Assembly (NCBI GenBank): GCA_903914945.1
Contig: CAIWQV010000087.1
Span: 1 to 47,989 of the forward strand
DNA: 47,989 bases
Reading direction: 5' to 3'
Source: an uncultured Methylophilaceae bacterium
GTDB taxonomy: Bacteria; Pseudomonadota; Gammaproteobacteria; Burkholderiales; Methylophilaceae
Positions 30,524-42,509 of this stretch are shown in pieces (positions within the stretch are counted from its first letter, which is position 1; each line of letters starts with the position of its first letter). The translations under genes and the position numbers were made by a program. The notes beneath the pieces are model-generated. The model ran no database searches. It saw only the letters and a list, made by a program, of their open reading frames with translations, and was not told where the DNA came from.

Positions 30524-32867
30524 TTTGGTTTGGCGCTAATATGTCTCTATTGCCATTGCTTTGCATAGCTGAAACTAGTCCAGCTCTTTCCATATCTTCA
30601 ATAATTCTAGCGGCACGGTTATAGCCAATTCTTAAATGTCTTTGCACGGAGGAAATAGATGGCTTTCTTGTTCTTAGAACTAGCTCCACAGCTTCATCAT
30701 AAAGCGGGTCTTTTTCTCCCGCAAAATTAGAAGAGGAGTCGCCATAATCACCACTCTCTGAGGTTTCATTCGTCAAAATGCCCTCAATATATTTTGGCTC
30801 GCCATGTGATTTAAGATAATTCACAACCTTATGGACTTCTTGGTCTGAAACAAATGCACCATGAATTCTTTGCGGATAACCTGACCCTGTGGGTTGATAT
30901 AACATGTCACCTTGTCCAAGAAGTGTCTCAGCACCCATTTGATCTAAAATTGTTCGAGAATCAATCTTGCTAGAAACTTGAAATGCAATTCTCGTAGGAA
31001 TGTTAGCTTTAATAAGGCCTGTAATCACATCTACCGATGGTCTTTGTGTAGCCAATACTAAATGAATACCAGAAGCTCGGGCTTTTTGAGCAAGTCGAGC
31101 AATAAGCTCTTCGATTTTCTTGCCAACCACCATCATTAAATCAGCCAGCTCATCAATCACAATTACAATAAGAGGCATTTCAGATAATGGCTCGGTATTT
31201 TCTGGGTTAACAGGATCGGCAAGAGGTGATCCATCTTTAATGCTGTCCCTAATTTTTTGATTGTATCCAGCTAAATTTCTTACGCCTAACATTGACATCA
31301 ATTTATAACGTCGTTCCATTTCCGCAACACACCAATTTAAAGCATTAGCTGCTTGACGCATGTCGGTGACAACTGGCGCTAATAAGTGAGGTATACCTTC
31401 ATACACAGATAGCTCAAGCATTTTAGGATCAATAAAAATCATCCTCACTTTTTCGGAATTTGATTTATAAAGTAAACTTAAAATTAATGCATTAATCGCA
31501 ACTGATTTTCCTGAGCCTGTAGTACCTGCAATCAATACATGTGGCATTTTAGATAAGTCAGCGACTTCAGGTCTGCCCGAGATATCTTTTCCTAAGGCAA
31601 TAGTTAGGGAGGCGCTTGTGTCAGCAAAGATTTGAGAACTCATAATTTCAGATAAGTAAACAATTTGTCTTTTGGGATTTGGTATTTCTAAGCCCATACA
31701 TGTTTTACCTGGAATTGTTTCGACGACACGTACACTTACGACTGAGAGCGCGCGAGCTAAATCTTTTGATAAATTAGTCACCTGACTACCTTTTACACCA
31801 GGTGCTGGCTCGAATTCATAACGAGTAATAACAGGTCCAGGTTGTGCTGATAAAACCTTAGCCTCAATACCAAAGTCCATTAATTTCTTTTCAATCAATC
31901 TAGAAATAAACTCAATCGTCTCTGCGGACTGAGGCTCTACTTGATTTGATGGCTGATCTAAAAGATGAAGTGGCGGTAATAAGTTATCACTGAAACTGAA
32001 CAATGGAATTTGTTTTTCTTTTTGAACACGTTCACTTTTTTTAATTTCAACGTCTGGGGATTCAATATTAACTGGAGATCTATTTTCAGATTTCTTTCGT
32101 TCAGTTTCTAATAGCTCCAATCTTTGCTGTTCAATAATTCTTCCATGCTTACGATCTTGCCAATCCCTGTATCGATATTGAGCTCTTTGAAATAAAGCAT
32201 ATGTAAAGTGACCAAAATGTTCAGAAATTCTGAGCCATGACCACCCTGTAAATAAACTAAATCCAATCGCTATCGACGTAATTAAGAAAATAGTTGAGCC
32301 CACGTAACCTAAAGATGCGCGTAGTAAATGATCAAATAATTTCCCAAGTAAGCCTCCTTGTGAGAGTGGAAACTGTGCAGGTAAATCAAATAAATGGCCC
32401 GATTCAAAGGCGGCTGAAGTAGAGATTAAGAGGATGAAACCAAAATAATTAAAGAGCAGAAAAGATCGGTAGCCTTTTAAATCTTTATTGTATTGAGGGT
32501 AAAGAAGCCAAATACTAAAAAAGCATAAGAAACTTAACCACCAGCTTGATAAACCAAAAATATAAAGTAAAAGATCAGATAGATAAGACCCTACAATGCC
32601 CCCCGCATTATGAATTTCATTGGCACCACTTACGCTATGGGACCATGAAGGGTCTTGAGTCGAATAGGTAGCAAGTATGATCGTTAAATAAAGGCCAATA
32701 AAAATTAAACTGAGCCACCAAGCTTCGCGTGTTAGTTTATTTTTAATCCCATTAAGTTTATTGTCTTTTGGGGCTTGGCTAGCTTTTACAGATTCTGATT
32801 TTTTTTTAAAAAACAAGGTAATAAGCACTCGGAATGTTTCACCAATTATATCAGTTCGAGGTGCCAA
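30516..32867 (-). CDS. ftsK: DNA translocase FtsK
   Basis: 783 aa; 4 TM N-terminus, [61 protein letters not shown]-terminal gamma winged helix. Confidence 0.96.
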   Translation of the reverse strand: MAPRTDIIGETFRVLITLFFKKKSESVKASQAPKDNKLNGIKNKLTREAWWLSLIFIGLYLTIILATYSTQDPSWSHSVSGANEIHNAGGIVGSYLSDLLLYIFGLSSWWLSFLCFFSIWLLYPQYNKDLKGYRSFLLFNYFGFILLISTSAAFESGHLFDLPAQFPLSQGGLLGKLFDHLLRASLGYVGSTIFLITSIAIGFSLFTGWSWLRISEHFGHFTYALFQRAQYRYRDWQDRKHGRIIEQQRLELLETERKKSENRSPVNIESPDVEIKKSERVQKEKQIPLFSFSDNLLPPLHLLDQPSNQVEPQSAETIEFISRLIEKKLMDFGIEAKVLSAQPGPVITRYEFEPAPGVKGSQVTNLSKDLARALSVVSVRVVETIPGKTCMGLEIPNPKRQIVYLSEIMSSQIFADTSASLTIALGKDISGRPEVADLSKMPHVLIAGTTGSGKSVAINALILSLLYKSNSEKVRMIFIDPKMLELSVYEGIPHLLAPVVTDMRQAANALNWCVAEMERRYKLMSMLGVRNLAGYNQKIRDSIKDGSPLADPVNPENTEPLSEMPLIVIVIDELADLMMVVGKKIEELIARLAQKARASGIHLVLATQRPSVDVITGLIKANIPTRIAFQVSSKIDSRTILDQMGAETLLGQGDMLYQPTGSGYPQRIHGAFVSDQEVHKVVNYLKSHGEPKYIEGILTNETSESGDYGDSSSNFAGEKDPLYDEAVELVLRTRKPSISSVQRHLRIGYNRAARIIEDMERAGLVSAMQSNGNRDILAPNQNE

Positions 32868-32948
32868 AAAATGATGAAAAAGGACTCAAAAAAAGCCCTT
32901 ACAGTCAAAAATAGGTTTGCTTAATCATGCGATGAAAACTAAAATTGA

Positions 32949-33926
<978 letters not shown>

Positions 33927-33930
33927 TGTC

Positions 33931-34485
33931 ATGGCTGCAAACGAAAATGATAAAGACGAGGCTGATCTATTTAGAGAAGCAATTAAAGGTGCTAACCCAT
34001 TAAAAATTAGCCCTAAAAAGAAAGAGTATAAAGCGCCACAAAAGAAACCAAAGCCTGTACCTCTCAATTTCATAAAAGATGAAAAACAAGCTTTGATTGA
34101 TTCAATCAGCGATCACTATGAACCACTTCATGATATTGAAAACGGCGAAGAACTTTTTTATGTGAAACAAGGACATTCACCAGATATTTTAAAAAAATTA
34201 AGAAAAGGTTATTGGGTTGTACAGAAATCTATTGATCTCCATGGCATGATTTCTGATGAAGCAAAAGCTTATGTCATTCAATTTATAGCTGAATGTAAAA
34301 AAAATAATGTTCGCTGTATTCGAATTGTCCATGGCAAAGGTTTCAATTCCAAGAATAAAGAGCCCATTCTAAAAAATAAATTGAAACATTGGTTAGCACA
34401 AAAAGAAGAAGTTATTGCATATGCACAAGCTCGAGTGCATGACGGTGGAAGTGGGGCTGTTGTCGTATTATTAAGCGCGCACTAA
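33931..34485 (+). CDS. Smr-domain (MutS2 C-terminal-like) protein
   Basis: SIDLHGMISDEAKAYVIQFIAECKKNNVRCIRIVHGKGFNS...VHDGGSGAVVVLLS; start at ATG 33931 just after the trxB stop rather than the overlapping 33787 ORF start. Confidence 0.9.
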   Translation: MAANENDKDEADLFREAIKGANPLKISPKKKEYKAPQKKPKPVPLNFIKDEKQALIDSISDHYEPLHDIENGEELFYVKQGHSPDILKKLRKGYWVVQKSIDLHGMISDEAKAYVIQFIAECKKNNVRCIRIVHGKGFNSKNKEPILKNKLKHWLAQKEEVIAYAQARVHDGGSGAVVVLLSAH

Positions 34486-36311
34486 GCTTCGCCCAAAAAG
34501 CCTCCGCTTTGGTGTTTCCAGAGCCTCGCATATAAGCCTTTCTTTCTAATAAGCTCATTATGAGAGCCCTCTTCTATAATCTTACCTTTATCAATCACAA
34601 TAAGCCTATCCATTGCAGCAATTGTTGAAAGGCGATGTGCAATAGCAATCACTGTCTTACCTTCCATTAATTGATAAAGACTTTGTTGAATCACAACTTC
34701 AATTTCTGAATCAAGCGCACTCGTTGCCTCATCTAATAATAAGATGGGTGCATCTTTCAACATTACTCTTGCAATTGAAATACGCTGTCTTTGGCCGCCT
34801 GATAATTTAACTCCTCTTTCACCTACATGCGCTTCATACCCTCTTCTAGAAAGATTATCTTCTAACTGCATGATGAAATCATGAGCCTTCGCTCTTTTTG
34901 CAGCATTAATCATTTCGTTTCGAGTCGCACTAGGTCTTCCATAAACAATATTGTCTTTCACTGAGCGATGAAGCAAAGAGGTATCTTGCGTAACCATACC
35001 AATCTTTTCTCTCAAGCTATTTTGGTTTACTTTGGAAATATCTTGATTATCAATAGTAATTAAACCTGATTTGAGATCATAAAATCTCAATAAAAGATTT
35101 ACCAGTGTAGATTTTCCCGATCCAGATCTGCCCACTAAACCTACTTTTTCACCTGGCTTAATGTTTAATGAAAAATTATGGATAACTGATTTTTTTTGAT
35201 TAGGGTAATTAAAAATAATATTATGAAATGAAACTGAAGCCTTTTTGATATTAAGGTCTTTAGCATTTTTGATATCTTTAATTTCTTGATGTATTGAAAG
35301 TGTATTAAGGCCATCTTGAAGCGTTCCGATTTGCTCGTACAAGGAAGTCATTTCCCACATAACCCAATGCGAAATGCCATTTAACCTCAAAGCCATGGCT
35401 GTTGCAGTTGCGACCACCCCAACCATAATTTCACTCTTTGACCAAAGCCATATAGCCACAACACTTGTCCCTATTACAAGTAGCATACTTAGCAAATGAT
35501 TAATAATTTCAATCCAGCTAACTAAGCGCATTTGCATATTTACAGTGCCTAAAAATTCTTTCATAGCAACTTTAGCGAAATTAGCTTCACGTCCTGCGTG
35601 TGAAAAAAGTTTAATGGTGCTTATATTTGTATAGGCATCTGTAATTCGTCCTGTCATAAGGGCTCTCGCATCAGCTTGATTTCTGGATGACTTACTTAGA
35701 CGAGGTACAAAATAAATTAGAGCAATAATATAAAACAAAACCCAGCTGATAAATGGAAGCATGAGAATTAAATTAAATTTGCCAATAACAAAAATCATGG
35801 TTAAGAAATAAATAATGACGTATACCAATATGTCAGCCAAAATGAACCATAAATCTCTAACCGCAAGTGCTGTTTGCATCACTTTTGCAGCGACTCTGCC
35901 TGCAAATTCATTGTGGTAAAAATTCATGCTCTGATTAAGAAGCAATCTGTGAAAATTCCAGCGCATGCGCATAGGAAATGCACCTGCTAGAGATTGATGT
36001 TTAATTAATGTTTGGAATACAACTAGAAATGTACTTAAAATCAGAACTGCTGACGCTGATATCAGTATAGATGCATGCTTAGACCAAAAATCTTCTGAAC
36101 TTGATTGATTTAATAAGTCGACCAGAGAACCCATGTATGAAAATAAAATAGCTTCGAAACTACCTATCAAGGCTGTTAACAAAGCCATACCTAAAATGAG
36201 CCATCGAAGATTTTTAGTGCACGACCATACAAATGACAATAATGTTTTAGGAGGTGTCGTTAAAAAATATTCAGGGAAAGGATTGAGAAGTTTTTCAAAG
36301 CGCTTAAACAT
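34482..36311 (-). CDS. ABC exporter with fused permease and ATP-binding domains (MsbA-like)
   Basis: 609 aa; 6-TM domain, VGLVGRSGSGKSTLVNLLLRFYD, VKLSGGQRQRISIARVML, ILLLDEATSALDSE, IAIAHRLSTI. Confidence 0.92.
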   Translation of the reverse strand: MFKRFEKLLNPFPEYFLTTPPKTLLSFVWSCTKNLRWLILGMALLTALIGSFEAILFSYMGSLVDLLNQSSSEDFWSKHASILISASAVLILSTFLVVFQTLIKHQSLAGAFPMRMRWNFHRLLLNQSMNFYHNEFAGRVAAKVMQTALAVRDLWFILADILVYVIIYFLTMIFVIGKFNLILMLPFISWVLFYIIALIYFVPRLSKSSRNQADARALMTGRITDAYTNISTIKLFSHAGREANFAKVAMKEFLGTVNMQMRLVSWIEIINHLLSMLLVIGTSVVAIWLWSKSEIMVGVVATATAMALRLNGISHWVMWEMTSLYEQIGTLQDGLNTLSIHQEIKDIKNAKDLNIKKASVSFHNIIFNYPNQKKSVIHNFSLNIKPGEKVGLVGRSGSGKSTLVNLLLRFYDLKSGLITIDNQDISKVNQNSLREKIGMVTQDTSLLHRSVKDNIVYGRPSATRNEMINAAKRAKAHDFIMQLEDNLSRRGYEAHVGERGVKLSGGQRQRISIARVMLKDAPILLLDEATSALDSEIEVVIQQSLYQLMEGKTVIAIAHRLSTIAAMDRLIVIDKGKIIEEGSHNELIRKKGLYARLWKHQSGGFLGEA

Positions 36312-36320
36312 ATAAAGAAC

Positions 36321-36797
36321 TTAATTAGATTCTACTAAACAAATAGCTTGAGCTGCGATACCTTCGCCTCTTCCGGTGAAGCCTAAAGTTTCAGTTGTTG
36401 TGGCTTTAATATTCACTGCGTTAATTTCAATATGACAATCTGATGCAATATTATTTTTCATACGATCAATATATGGAGTTAATTTAGGTAATTCACAAAT
36501 TACTGTGGCATCAATATTAATGATTGAATATTTTTTTTCATGAAGTAACAAAACTACTTTCTTTAAAATATTTCTTGAATCTATATTTTTAATAGATGGA
36601 TCTGTATTTGGAAAATGCTTACCTATGTCACCCAATCCAGCGGCGCCAAGAAGGGCATCAGAAATTGCATGCAAAAGAACGTCAGCATCGGAATGGCCAT
36701 CCAATCCTTTATCAAAAGGAATCTCAACGCCACCAATAATGCATTTTCTTCCGCTTACTAATTGATGAACATCAAAGCCCTGCCCAACTTTTATCAT
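36321..36797 (-). CDS. ispF: 2-C-methyl-D-erythritol 2,4-cyclodiphosphate synthase
   Basis: 158 aa; VGQGFDVHQL, GHSDADVLLHAISDALLGAAGLGDIGKHFP, NIKATTTETLGFTGRGEGIAAQA. Confidence 0.96.
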   Translation of the reverse strand: MIKVGQGFDVHQLVSGRKCIIGGVEIPFDKGLDGHSDADVLLHAISDALLGAAGLGDIGKHFPNTDPSIKNIDSRNILKKVVLLLHEKKYSIINIDATVICELPKLTPYIDRMKNNIASDCHIEINAVNIKATTTETLGFTGRGEGIAAQAICLVESN

Positions 36798-36806
36798 AAT
36801 AAATAC

Positions 36807-37502
36807 CTATTTAGTTATTAAATACTCAAGAGTCTTAAGGTCTTCTTGGTAGGTGACTTTGAAATTTGTAAAATTGCCTTTAATTAATTTTGGCTTCATT
36901 CCTAATCGTTCAATTGCTTGAGATTCATCTGTTGGGATGCCATCAAATGAACTGAGCGCTTCAATTAGCATTTTATACCTATACATTTGTGGTGTTTGCG
37001 CTTGCCATAAATGATCTCTTGCAGGGGATTCAATGACTCTATCTTCTTTGTCTGATTTCTTTATAGTGTCGGCGATGGGATATGCAAGCAAGCCTCCAAC
37101 GGGATCATCTTTTAATGTCTCAATTAAGTGAATTACATCCTTTTCTTGAATGCCTGGTCGCGCTGCATCATGAACTAATATCCAGTCTTGCTCATCAACC
37201 TGCTCTTTTAAACTTTCTAGGGCATTAGAAACAGTTTCACTTCTCGAAGCTCCCCCGCAATAATGAATATGAACCTTAGACGAGAAAGAAAGATTTAATG
37301 TTTTCCAGACGCTATCTTCTGGATGAAGCGCAATATGAATCGAATCTATAAATGAAATATTCTCAAAGACCCTAACGACTCTTTCAACGAATGTCTGTTT
37401 ATGAAGTACAAGGTATTGCTTAGGCTTATCTAGCTCCATTCTGGAACCAGATCCTGCTGCTGGGATAATGATATGAAATTTAGCCATGCTAAATTTTAAC
37501 AT
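36807..37502 (-). CDS. ispD: 2-C-methyl-D-erythritol 4-phosphate cytidylyltransferase (start may be 37487)
   Basis: IIPAAGSGSRMELDKPKQYLVL, VHDAARPGIQEKDV, WQAQTPQMYRYKML, TDESQAIERLG; next to ispF. Confidence 0.95.
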   Translation of the reverse strand: MLKFSMAKFHIIIPAAGSGSRMELDKPKQYLVLHKQTFVERVVRVFENISFIDSIHIALHPEDSVWKTLNLSFSSKVHIHYCGGASRSETVSNALESLKEQVDEQDWILVHDAARPGIQEKDVIHLIETLKDDPVGGLLAYPIADTIKKSDKEDRVIESPARDHLWQAQTPQMYRYKMLIEALSSFDGIPTDESQAIERLGMKPKLIKGNFTNFKVTYQEDLKTLEYLITK

Positions 37503-37533
37503 GGCCGTCGAACGATACTTTTACAGGATAATA

Positions 37534-38724
37534 TTAATCTTCTATATTTGCTGCGATTTTATGAATGGATAAATCAGCACCATTAAATTCTTCTTCCTGC
37601 GTCAAACGAATACCGAAGAAGTATTTAAGAAATCCATAAACAATAAATCCACCAGTTAGCGCTATCACCACGCCCAATAAAGTCCCCATGATTTGAGACA
37701 TCAAACTAACGCCACCCATACCACCAAAATAAGTTGATCCAAAAATACCAGCTGCAATACCGCCCCAGGCACCGCAAAGTCCATGAAGGGGCCATACACC
37801 TAACACATCATCAATTTTTAAACGATTTTGTGTCAGCGTAAAAGCCCACACAAAAAGAATTCCAGCTACCAATCCTGTAATGAGCGCGCCAATCGGATGA
37901 AAAATATCTGAGCCAGCACAAACAGCTACAAGGCCTGCAAGTGGTCCATTATGAATAAAACCAGGATCATTTTTTCCTACAATAAGAGCTGCAATCGTGC
38001 CCCCGACTAAAGCCATTAAAGAATTTAATGCAACTAAGCCTGAAATACCATTAGCTGTCTGAGCAGACATTACGTTAAAGCCAAACCACCCTACCGTTAA
38101 AATCCAAGCACCTAAAGCTAAAAAAGGGATATTTGAAGGGGGATAAGCGTGAAGTCTTCCATCTTTGCCATATCTTCCATGTCTAGCACCAAGAAGTAAT
38201 ACGGCTGCTAAAGCAATCCACCCGCCCATAGCATGCACAACCACTGAACCTGCAAAATCGTGAAATTTAAATCCATAATGACTTTCAAGTAAAGATTGGA
38301 AGCCTAAATGATTATTCCAAGCAATGCCCTCAAAGAATGGATAGACAAAACCTACCAAAGCAAAAGTCGCAGCAAGCTGAGCATTAAATTTAGCTCTTTC
38401 AGCAATGCCTCCTGAAATGATAGCTGGAATAGCTGCAGCAAAAGTGAGTAAGAAGAAAAACTTTACTAATTCATAACCATTTTTAGCTGATAATGTTTCT
38501 GCTGGTGAAAAAAAACTGACACCATAAGCAATGCCATAACCTATAAAAAAGTAAGCAAGTGTTGAAACCGAAAAATCAACAAGGATTTTAACAAGTGCAT
38601 TGACTTGATTTTTATGGCGAACAGTACCTACCTCTAAAAATGCAAAGCCTGCATGCATAGCAAGCACCATAATTGCGCCTAATAAAACAAATAAAACATC
38701 ATTTGCACCAATTAAGTTATCCAT
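37534..38724 (-). CDS. amt: Amt-family ammonium transporter
   Basis: 396 aa; AGFAFLEVGTVRHKN, FAGSVVVHAMGGWIAL (first pore His), PLHGLCGAWGGIAAGIFG (second pore His). Confidence 0.93.
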   Translation of the reverse strand: MDNLIGANDVLFVLLGAIMVLAMHAGFAFLEVGTVRHKNQVNALVKILVDFSVSTLAYFFIGYGIAYGVSFFSPAETLSAKNGYELVKFFFLLTFAAAIPAIISGGIAERAKFNAQLAATFALVGFVYPFFEGIAWNNHLGFQSLLESHYGFKFHDFAGSVVVHAMGGWIALAAVLLLGARHGRYGKDGRLHAYPPSNIPFLALGAWILTVGWFGFNVMSAQTANGISGLVALNSLMALVGGTIAALIVGKNDPGFIHNGPLAGLVAVCAGSDIFHPIGALITGLVAGILFVWAFTLTQNRLKIDDVLGVWPLHGLCGAWGGIAAGIFGSTYFGGMGGVSLMSQIMGTLLGVVIALTGGFIVYGFLKYFFGIRLTQEEEFNGADLSIHKIAANIED

Positions 38725-38838
38725 GATGGAAATTTCCTATCTTCACTAGTAAATAAAGTTTAATTTTATATATAAATGCTCAAAATATAGAGATTCTGAA
38801 TTTTTTTACACTGAAATTAATTATTTATCGTATTTTTA

Positions 38839-38853
38839 GCACCATTTATGTGC
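38839..38853. promoter_or_regulatory. Candidate NtrC-like dyad GCAC-N7-GTGC upstream of amt
   Basis: GCACCATTTATGTGC about 115 bp upstream of the amt start; spacing matches the textbook NtrC half-site arrangement. Confidence 0.3.
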
Positions 38854-38953
38854 ATAAGAGCATTTCTGCACGTAAATAATGCATCAAAATAATCACTAAA
38901 GTCTTGCTGACCGCGTTTAAGATACTAATTATTAGTTTTTAGAATGAAATGCT

Positions 38954-39268
38954 ATGTTGGAATATATTCTTCTTGTTTTTTTAATCACTATTGTTTGGTT
39001 TTGGATAGATACCATTTCAAAAAGAGAGCTGGCTATCGAGCTTGGCAAAAATTTGTCGCAACAATTTGATCTGCAATTTTTAGATGAAACCGTTGCTTGT
39101 GAAAAAATTACTTTAAAGCGAAATGAGAAAGGTCAAGTTGCCATATTAAGATGTTATGAATTTATGGTGAGTAGCTCAACCAACGATCGAATCAAATGTA
39201 ATCTCTATCTTCTGGGCAAGCATTTACATAACTGGCACATCCCTCCTTACGTTCACACAATCTCTTAA
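38954..39268 (+). CDS. DUF3301-type small membrane-anchored protein
   Basis: 104 aa; N-terminal TM then QQFDLQFLDETVACEKITLKRNEKGQ...LRCYEFMVSS; matches my recollection of DUF3301. Confidence 0.72.
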   Translation: MLEYILLVFLITIVWFWIDTISKRELAIELGKNLSQQFDLQFLDETVACEKITLKRNEKGQVAILRCYEFMVSSSTNDRIKCNLYLLGKHLHNWHIPPYVHTIS

Positions 39269-39278
39269 ATTAAACCTT

Positions 39279-40163
39279 ATGCCTAATTCTAAAGACAAAT
39301 TACATCGATTTATATTCGAGACGACAGATATTCGGGGTAATTATGTGCAGCTTAATCATGCAATTGAAAAAGCAACACAACACCAAGACCTTCCAGAAAA
39401 TCTACATACCGCTCTGGGGGAGCTTATGGTAGCAAGTGTGCTTTTAGCTTCAACGCTTAAACTCGAAGGTTCAATTACATTACAAATTCAAACGAATGGT
39501 CCGCTCAAACTATTAATCGCTGAGTGCAATGAAAATCTCGGTATACGGGGTACTGTTAAATGGAGTGGTCCTATTGCATCGATCAAACCGATTGAGCTTA
39601 TCAAAGAAGGTCATTTCATCATTACTTTAATGCAAAAAAATGCAAAGAATCCTTATCAAGGCATTGTGCCGATGGAGGGAAATTCAATTAGCGAACTTCT
39701 CGAAAACTACATGTTACGATCAGAGCAAATCCAAACAAAATTATGGATTCAGGTTGAGAATCATATCTTCCATGGCTTGCTTATTCAAAAACTTCCATTT
39801 AATTCCTTGGCTATAGTTTCGGATAATGATGAAATAAAAAAAACCTGGGAAAGGGTTACAGATTTAGCTCAATCATTTAATAAAATTGATCCTCTATTAG
39901 ATACCCCTGAGATGCTTCAAGCTTTATTCCCTCTAGAAACTATTCGATTATATGATGCAACATATCCAGATTTTGTTTGCAGCTGCTCAAAGAAAAACGT
40001 TGAGAATATGCTTCGCCTCATCGGCAAAGAAGAATGTGAATCAATCATTGAAGAGCAGTCATCTATCACAATTCATTGCGATTTTTGTAATGAGTGCTAT
40101 CAATATTCCGAAGATGAAGTGGATGTTATATTTAATGAATCAATTAATTTGATTAAGCATTAA
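39279..40163 (+). CDS. hslO: Redox-regulated chaperone Hsp33
   Basis: 294 aa; C-terminal CSC...CDFC zinc/redox switch cysteines; GTVKWSGPIASIK, GIVPMEGNSISELLENYMLRSEQIQTKLW. Confidence 0.94.
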   Translation: MPNSKDKLHRFIFETTDIRGNYVQLNHAIEKATQHQDLPENLHTALGELMVASVLLASTLKLEGSITLQIQTNGPLKLLIAECNENLGIRGTVKWSGPIASIKPIELIKEGHFIITLMQKNAKNPYQGIVPMEGNSISELLENYMLRSEQIQTKLWIQVENHIFHGLLIQKLPFNSLAIVSDNDEIKKTWERVTDLAQSFNKIDPLLDTPEMLQALFPLETIRLYDATYPDFVCSCSKKNVENMLRLIGKEECESIIEEQSSITIHCDFCNECYQYSEDEVDVIFNESINLIKH

Positions 40164-40929
40164 GATTTTCTTGTCTATATTTTTCATATAAACATACAGA
40201 CACTGCAGCAGAAACATTTAAAGATTCAATTCCTTTTTGCATAGGGATATGTATAGATTGAGTGCTTAATTTTATCGTTTCTAATTGAAGACCGCTTCCC
40301 TCATTTCCAAAAATAAAAGCTACGGGCCCTTTAAGATCTTGAGTATAGATAGATTTTCCTATTAACTCTGTTGCAAAAATTTTCCCTTTAAAAGCTTTTG
40401 TGACATCCGAAAAAATTGCTTTCTCAATACATGGCAAATAAAAATGAGCTCCTTGACCACCTCTTAAAACTTTAGGTGACCAAATATCAGCACATTGATC
40501 AGAGAGATAAACTAAATCAACACCAGCGGCGCTCGCAGACCTCAAAATACTGCCTAAATTTCCTGGATCCTGGATATCTTCTAACAACAAAATACAATTT
40601 TGTTTTTTTGGCGCTTCTAAATGAGGAATATTAATTGATGCAAGAATGCCTGTAGGTGAAATAACAGGGGTAATTTCAGAAAAAAGTCCTGCTGGAAATT
40701 CTAAAACTTGTGTATCTTCGTTAAGGTATTGAACAATCTTGTCAATATCCCCACCCTCAATTAAAGCTATAGAATCAGGTGAGCCAAAGCGCTCAACATA
40801 GGACTCAATAAGGTGCATGCCATCTAAAATAGTTTGCTGCATCTCGAGACGGTATCGAGGTGATTCGGTCAGTTTTTTTAAATGCTTAAAATGTTGATTT
40901 CCACGGGATGAAATAACTTGACGCTTCAT
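40153..40929 (-). CDS. TrmH/SpoU-family RNA 2'-O-methyltransferase
   Basis: 258 aa; LLLEDIQDPGNLGSILRSASAAGVDLVYLS, FIFGNEGSGLQ, IHIPMQKGIESLNVSAAVSVCLYE. Confidence 0.92.
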   Translation of the reverse strand: MKRQVISSRGNQHFKHLKKLTESPRYRLEMQQTILDGMHLIESYVERFGSPDSIALIEGGDIDKIVQYLNEDTQVLEFPAGLFSEITPVISPTGILASINIPHLEAPKKQNCILLLEDIQDPGNLGSILRSASAAGVDLVYLSDQCADIWSPKVLRGGQGAHFYLPCIEKAIFSDVTKAFKGKIFATELIGKSIYTQDLKGPVAFIFGNEGSGLQLETIKLSTQSIHIPMQKGIESLNVSAAVSVCLYEKYRQENLNA

Positions 40930-40930
40930 A

Positions 40931-41785
40931 TTATTTAAAGGCTTTCATCGGAGACATTTTAAAACCGGATTGTCTTAATTGATTTAATAAGCCATCTTGA
41001 CCTGCTAAGTGCGAAGCGCCTACTGCAATAAATAATTGTTTATCTTTTGAAAGCTCTTTAATTTTTGTTACCATTTTTTTATTTCTTTCATCCATAAGCT
41101 GAATTTTCATTTTTGCCCACAGATCAGGAGGCAATAATTTACCAGTTAACTCTTCATCAGTTTTACGTATTCGATCTAAATCAGCTAAAAGATATTCCTT
41201 CATAAGTAATTTATAATCAGACAATCTTTCTTTCTCGGTTTTTTTTAAAACGGACCTGAGCATCACTAATTGATCGTCAAAAGCAAGTGAATCCATAATG
41301 GCAAAATGTTCTTGGGATGATTCAATACCAGTAACATCCTTATCTAAGTCTGATGCCATAGACATGAGAAGAAAGTCTTGATTAAATTCATTGCTAGGCT
41401 TAGGTGAATCAAAAATAATAGCCAAAAGCCATGGTTTCATTCTGACTACATTCTCAAAATACATGACATGAAATTCAGAAAGTTTTTTGATTTGATTTAA
41501 CTCTGCTTCATTTAAATCTGAAGTTAATGAATGGTTGTTCATAAAAAGATTTTTTGCATGGTCATCAGACGCAATTTCCACGACAAGAAGGTCTGATGCA
41601 TTAAGTGATTGTTTGACGATAGGTAAAAACGTAATAATTCTATTGTCATCTGTATGCATTGTTCCAAATAGATAATGAGTTGATCCATTTGGCGCTTTTA
41701 ATTTCCAGAATATTCCACGTTCATTAGCACAAACCATCGGAATAGTATTTAAGAGTAATATAACTAGTATTAAAAAACGTTTCAT
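40931..41785 (-). CDS. TraB/GumN-family protein (secreted)
   Basis: 284 aa; signal peptide; IFWKLKAPNGSTHYLFGTMHTDDNRI and C-terminal LFIAVGASHLAGQDGLLNQLRQSGF. Confidence 0.87.
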   Translation of the reverse strand: MKRFLILVILLLNTIPMVCANERGIFWKLKAPNGSTHYLFGTMHTDDNRIITFLPIVKQSLNASDLLVVEIASDDHAKNLFMNNHSLTSDLNEAELNQIKKLSEFHVMYFENVVRMKPWLLAIIFDSPKPSNEFNQDFLLMSMASDLDKDVTGIESSQEHFAIMDSLAFDDQLVMLRSVLKKTEKERLSDYKLLMKEYLLADLDRIRKTDEELTGKLLPPDLWAKMKIQLMDERNKKMVTKIKELSKDKQLFIAVGASHLAGQDGLLNQLRQSGFKMSPMKAFK

Positions 41786-41810
41786 ATCTTGAAATTAAAT
41801 TAATCGTTCC

Positions 41811-42509
41811 TTGCAAACACAAATGGGTCAATGGATAAAAACTGATTTCGGTGTTATCGCTGTTCTTGATAATCATGATCCTTTTCCGAATGCTGATCAA
41901 GCGCTTATTGAACCTAACGGCCTTCTTGCTATATCAGACACACTTGATGCAATGAAAATAATTGAAGCATACAAACAAGGGATCTTTCCCTGGTTCAATC
42001 AAAATGAGCCTGTTCTTTGGTGGTCTCCTAACCCAAGACTAGTTTTATTTCCTGATAAGCTTAAGATCTCGTCTTCTTTATCAAAGAAAATTAAAAAAAA
42101 TAACTATGAATTTTCAATAAATAAAGACTTTCTGACAGTCATTAAATATTGCAGTGAAGTCAAAAGAAAAAATCAAAATGGCACGTGGATTGATGAACGA
42201 ATCATTAGCGCTTATTCGACATTACACCAATTAAAATTGGCTCATTCTTTTGAAGTTTGGTTTAACAATAGTCTTGTAGGAGGCCTTTACGGAATAATTT
42301 TAGATGGGGTTTTCTTTGGTGAATCTATGTTTCATCTTGAGGCTGATGCTTCAAAAATAGCTTTTGTATTGGCAGTTCAGCATCTTAAAAATATAGATAT
42401 TAAAATGATAGACTGTCAGATGAAAACAAATCATCTTTTAAACTTTGGTGCCGAAGAAATGCCACGTGATCAATTTGTAAAATTACTCAGTAATTATATT
42501 AAGACATGA
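41811..42509 (+). CDS. aat: Leucyl/phenylalanyl-tRNA-protein transferase (start may be ATG 41823)
   Basis: YKQGIFPWFNQNEPVLWWSPNPRLVLFP, LAHSFEVWFNNSLVGGLYGIILDGVFFGESMF, MIDCQMKTNHLLNFGAEEMPRDQF. The ORF start at 41811 is TTG. Confidence 0.95.
   Translation: MQTQMGQWIKTDFGVIAVLDNHDPFPNADQALIEPNGLLAISDTLDAMKIIEAYKQGIFPWFNQNEPVLWWSPNPRLVLFPDKLKISSSLSKKIKKNNYEFSINKDFLTVIKYCSEVKRKNQNGTWIDERIISAYSTLHQLKLAHSFEVWFNNSLVGGLYGIILDGVFFGESMFHLEADASKIAFVLAVQHLKNIDIKMIDCQMKTNHLLNFGAEEMPRDQFVKLLSNYIKT

Noticed and set aside
38725-38838. Sigma-54 promoter for amt
   Set aside because: No GG-N10-GC pair in the right orientation between the NtrC-like dyad and the amt start.
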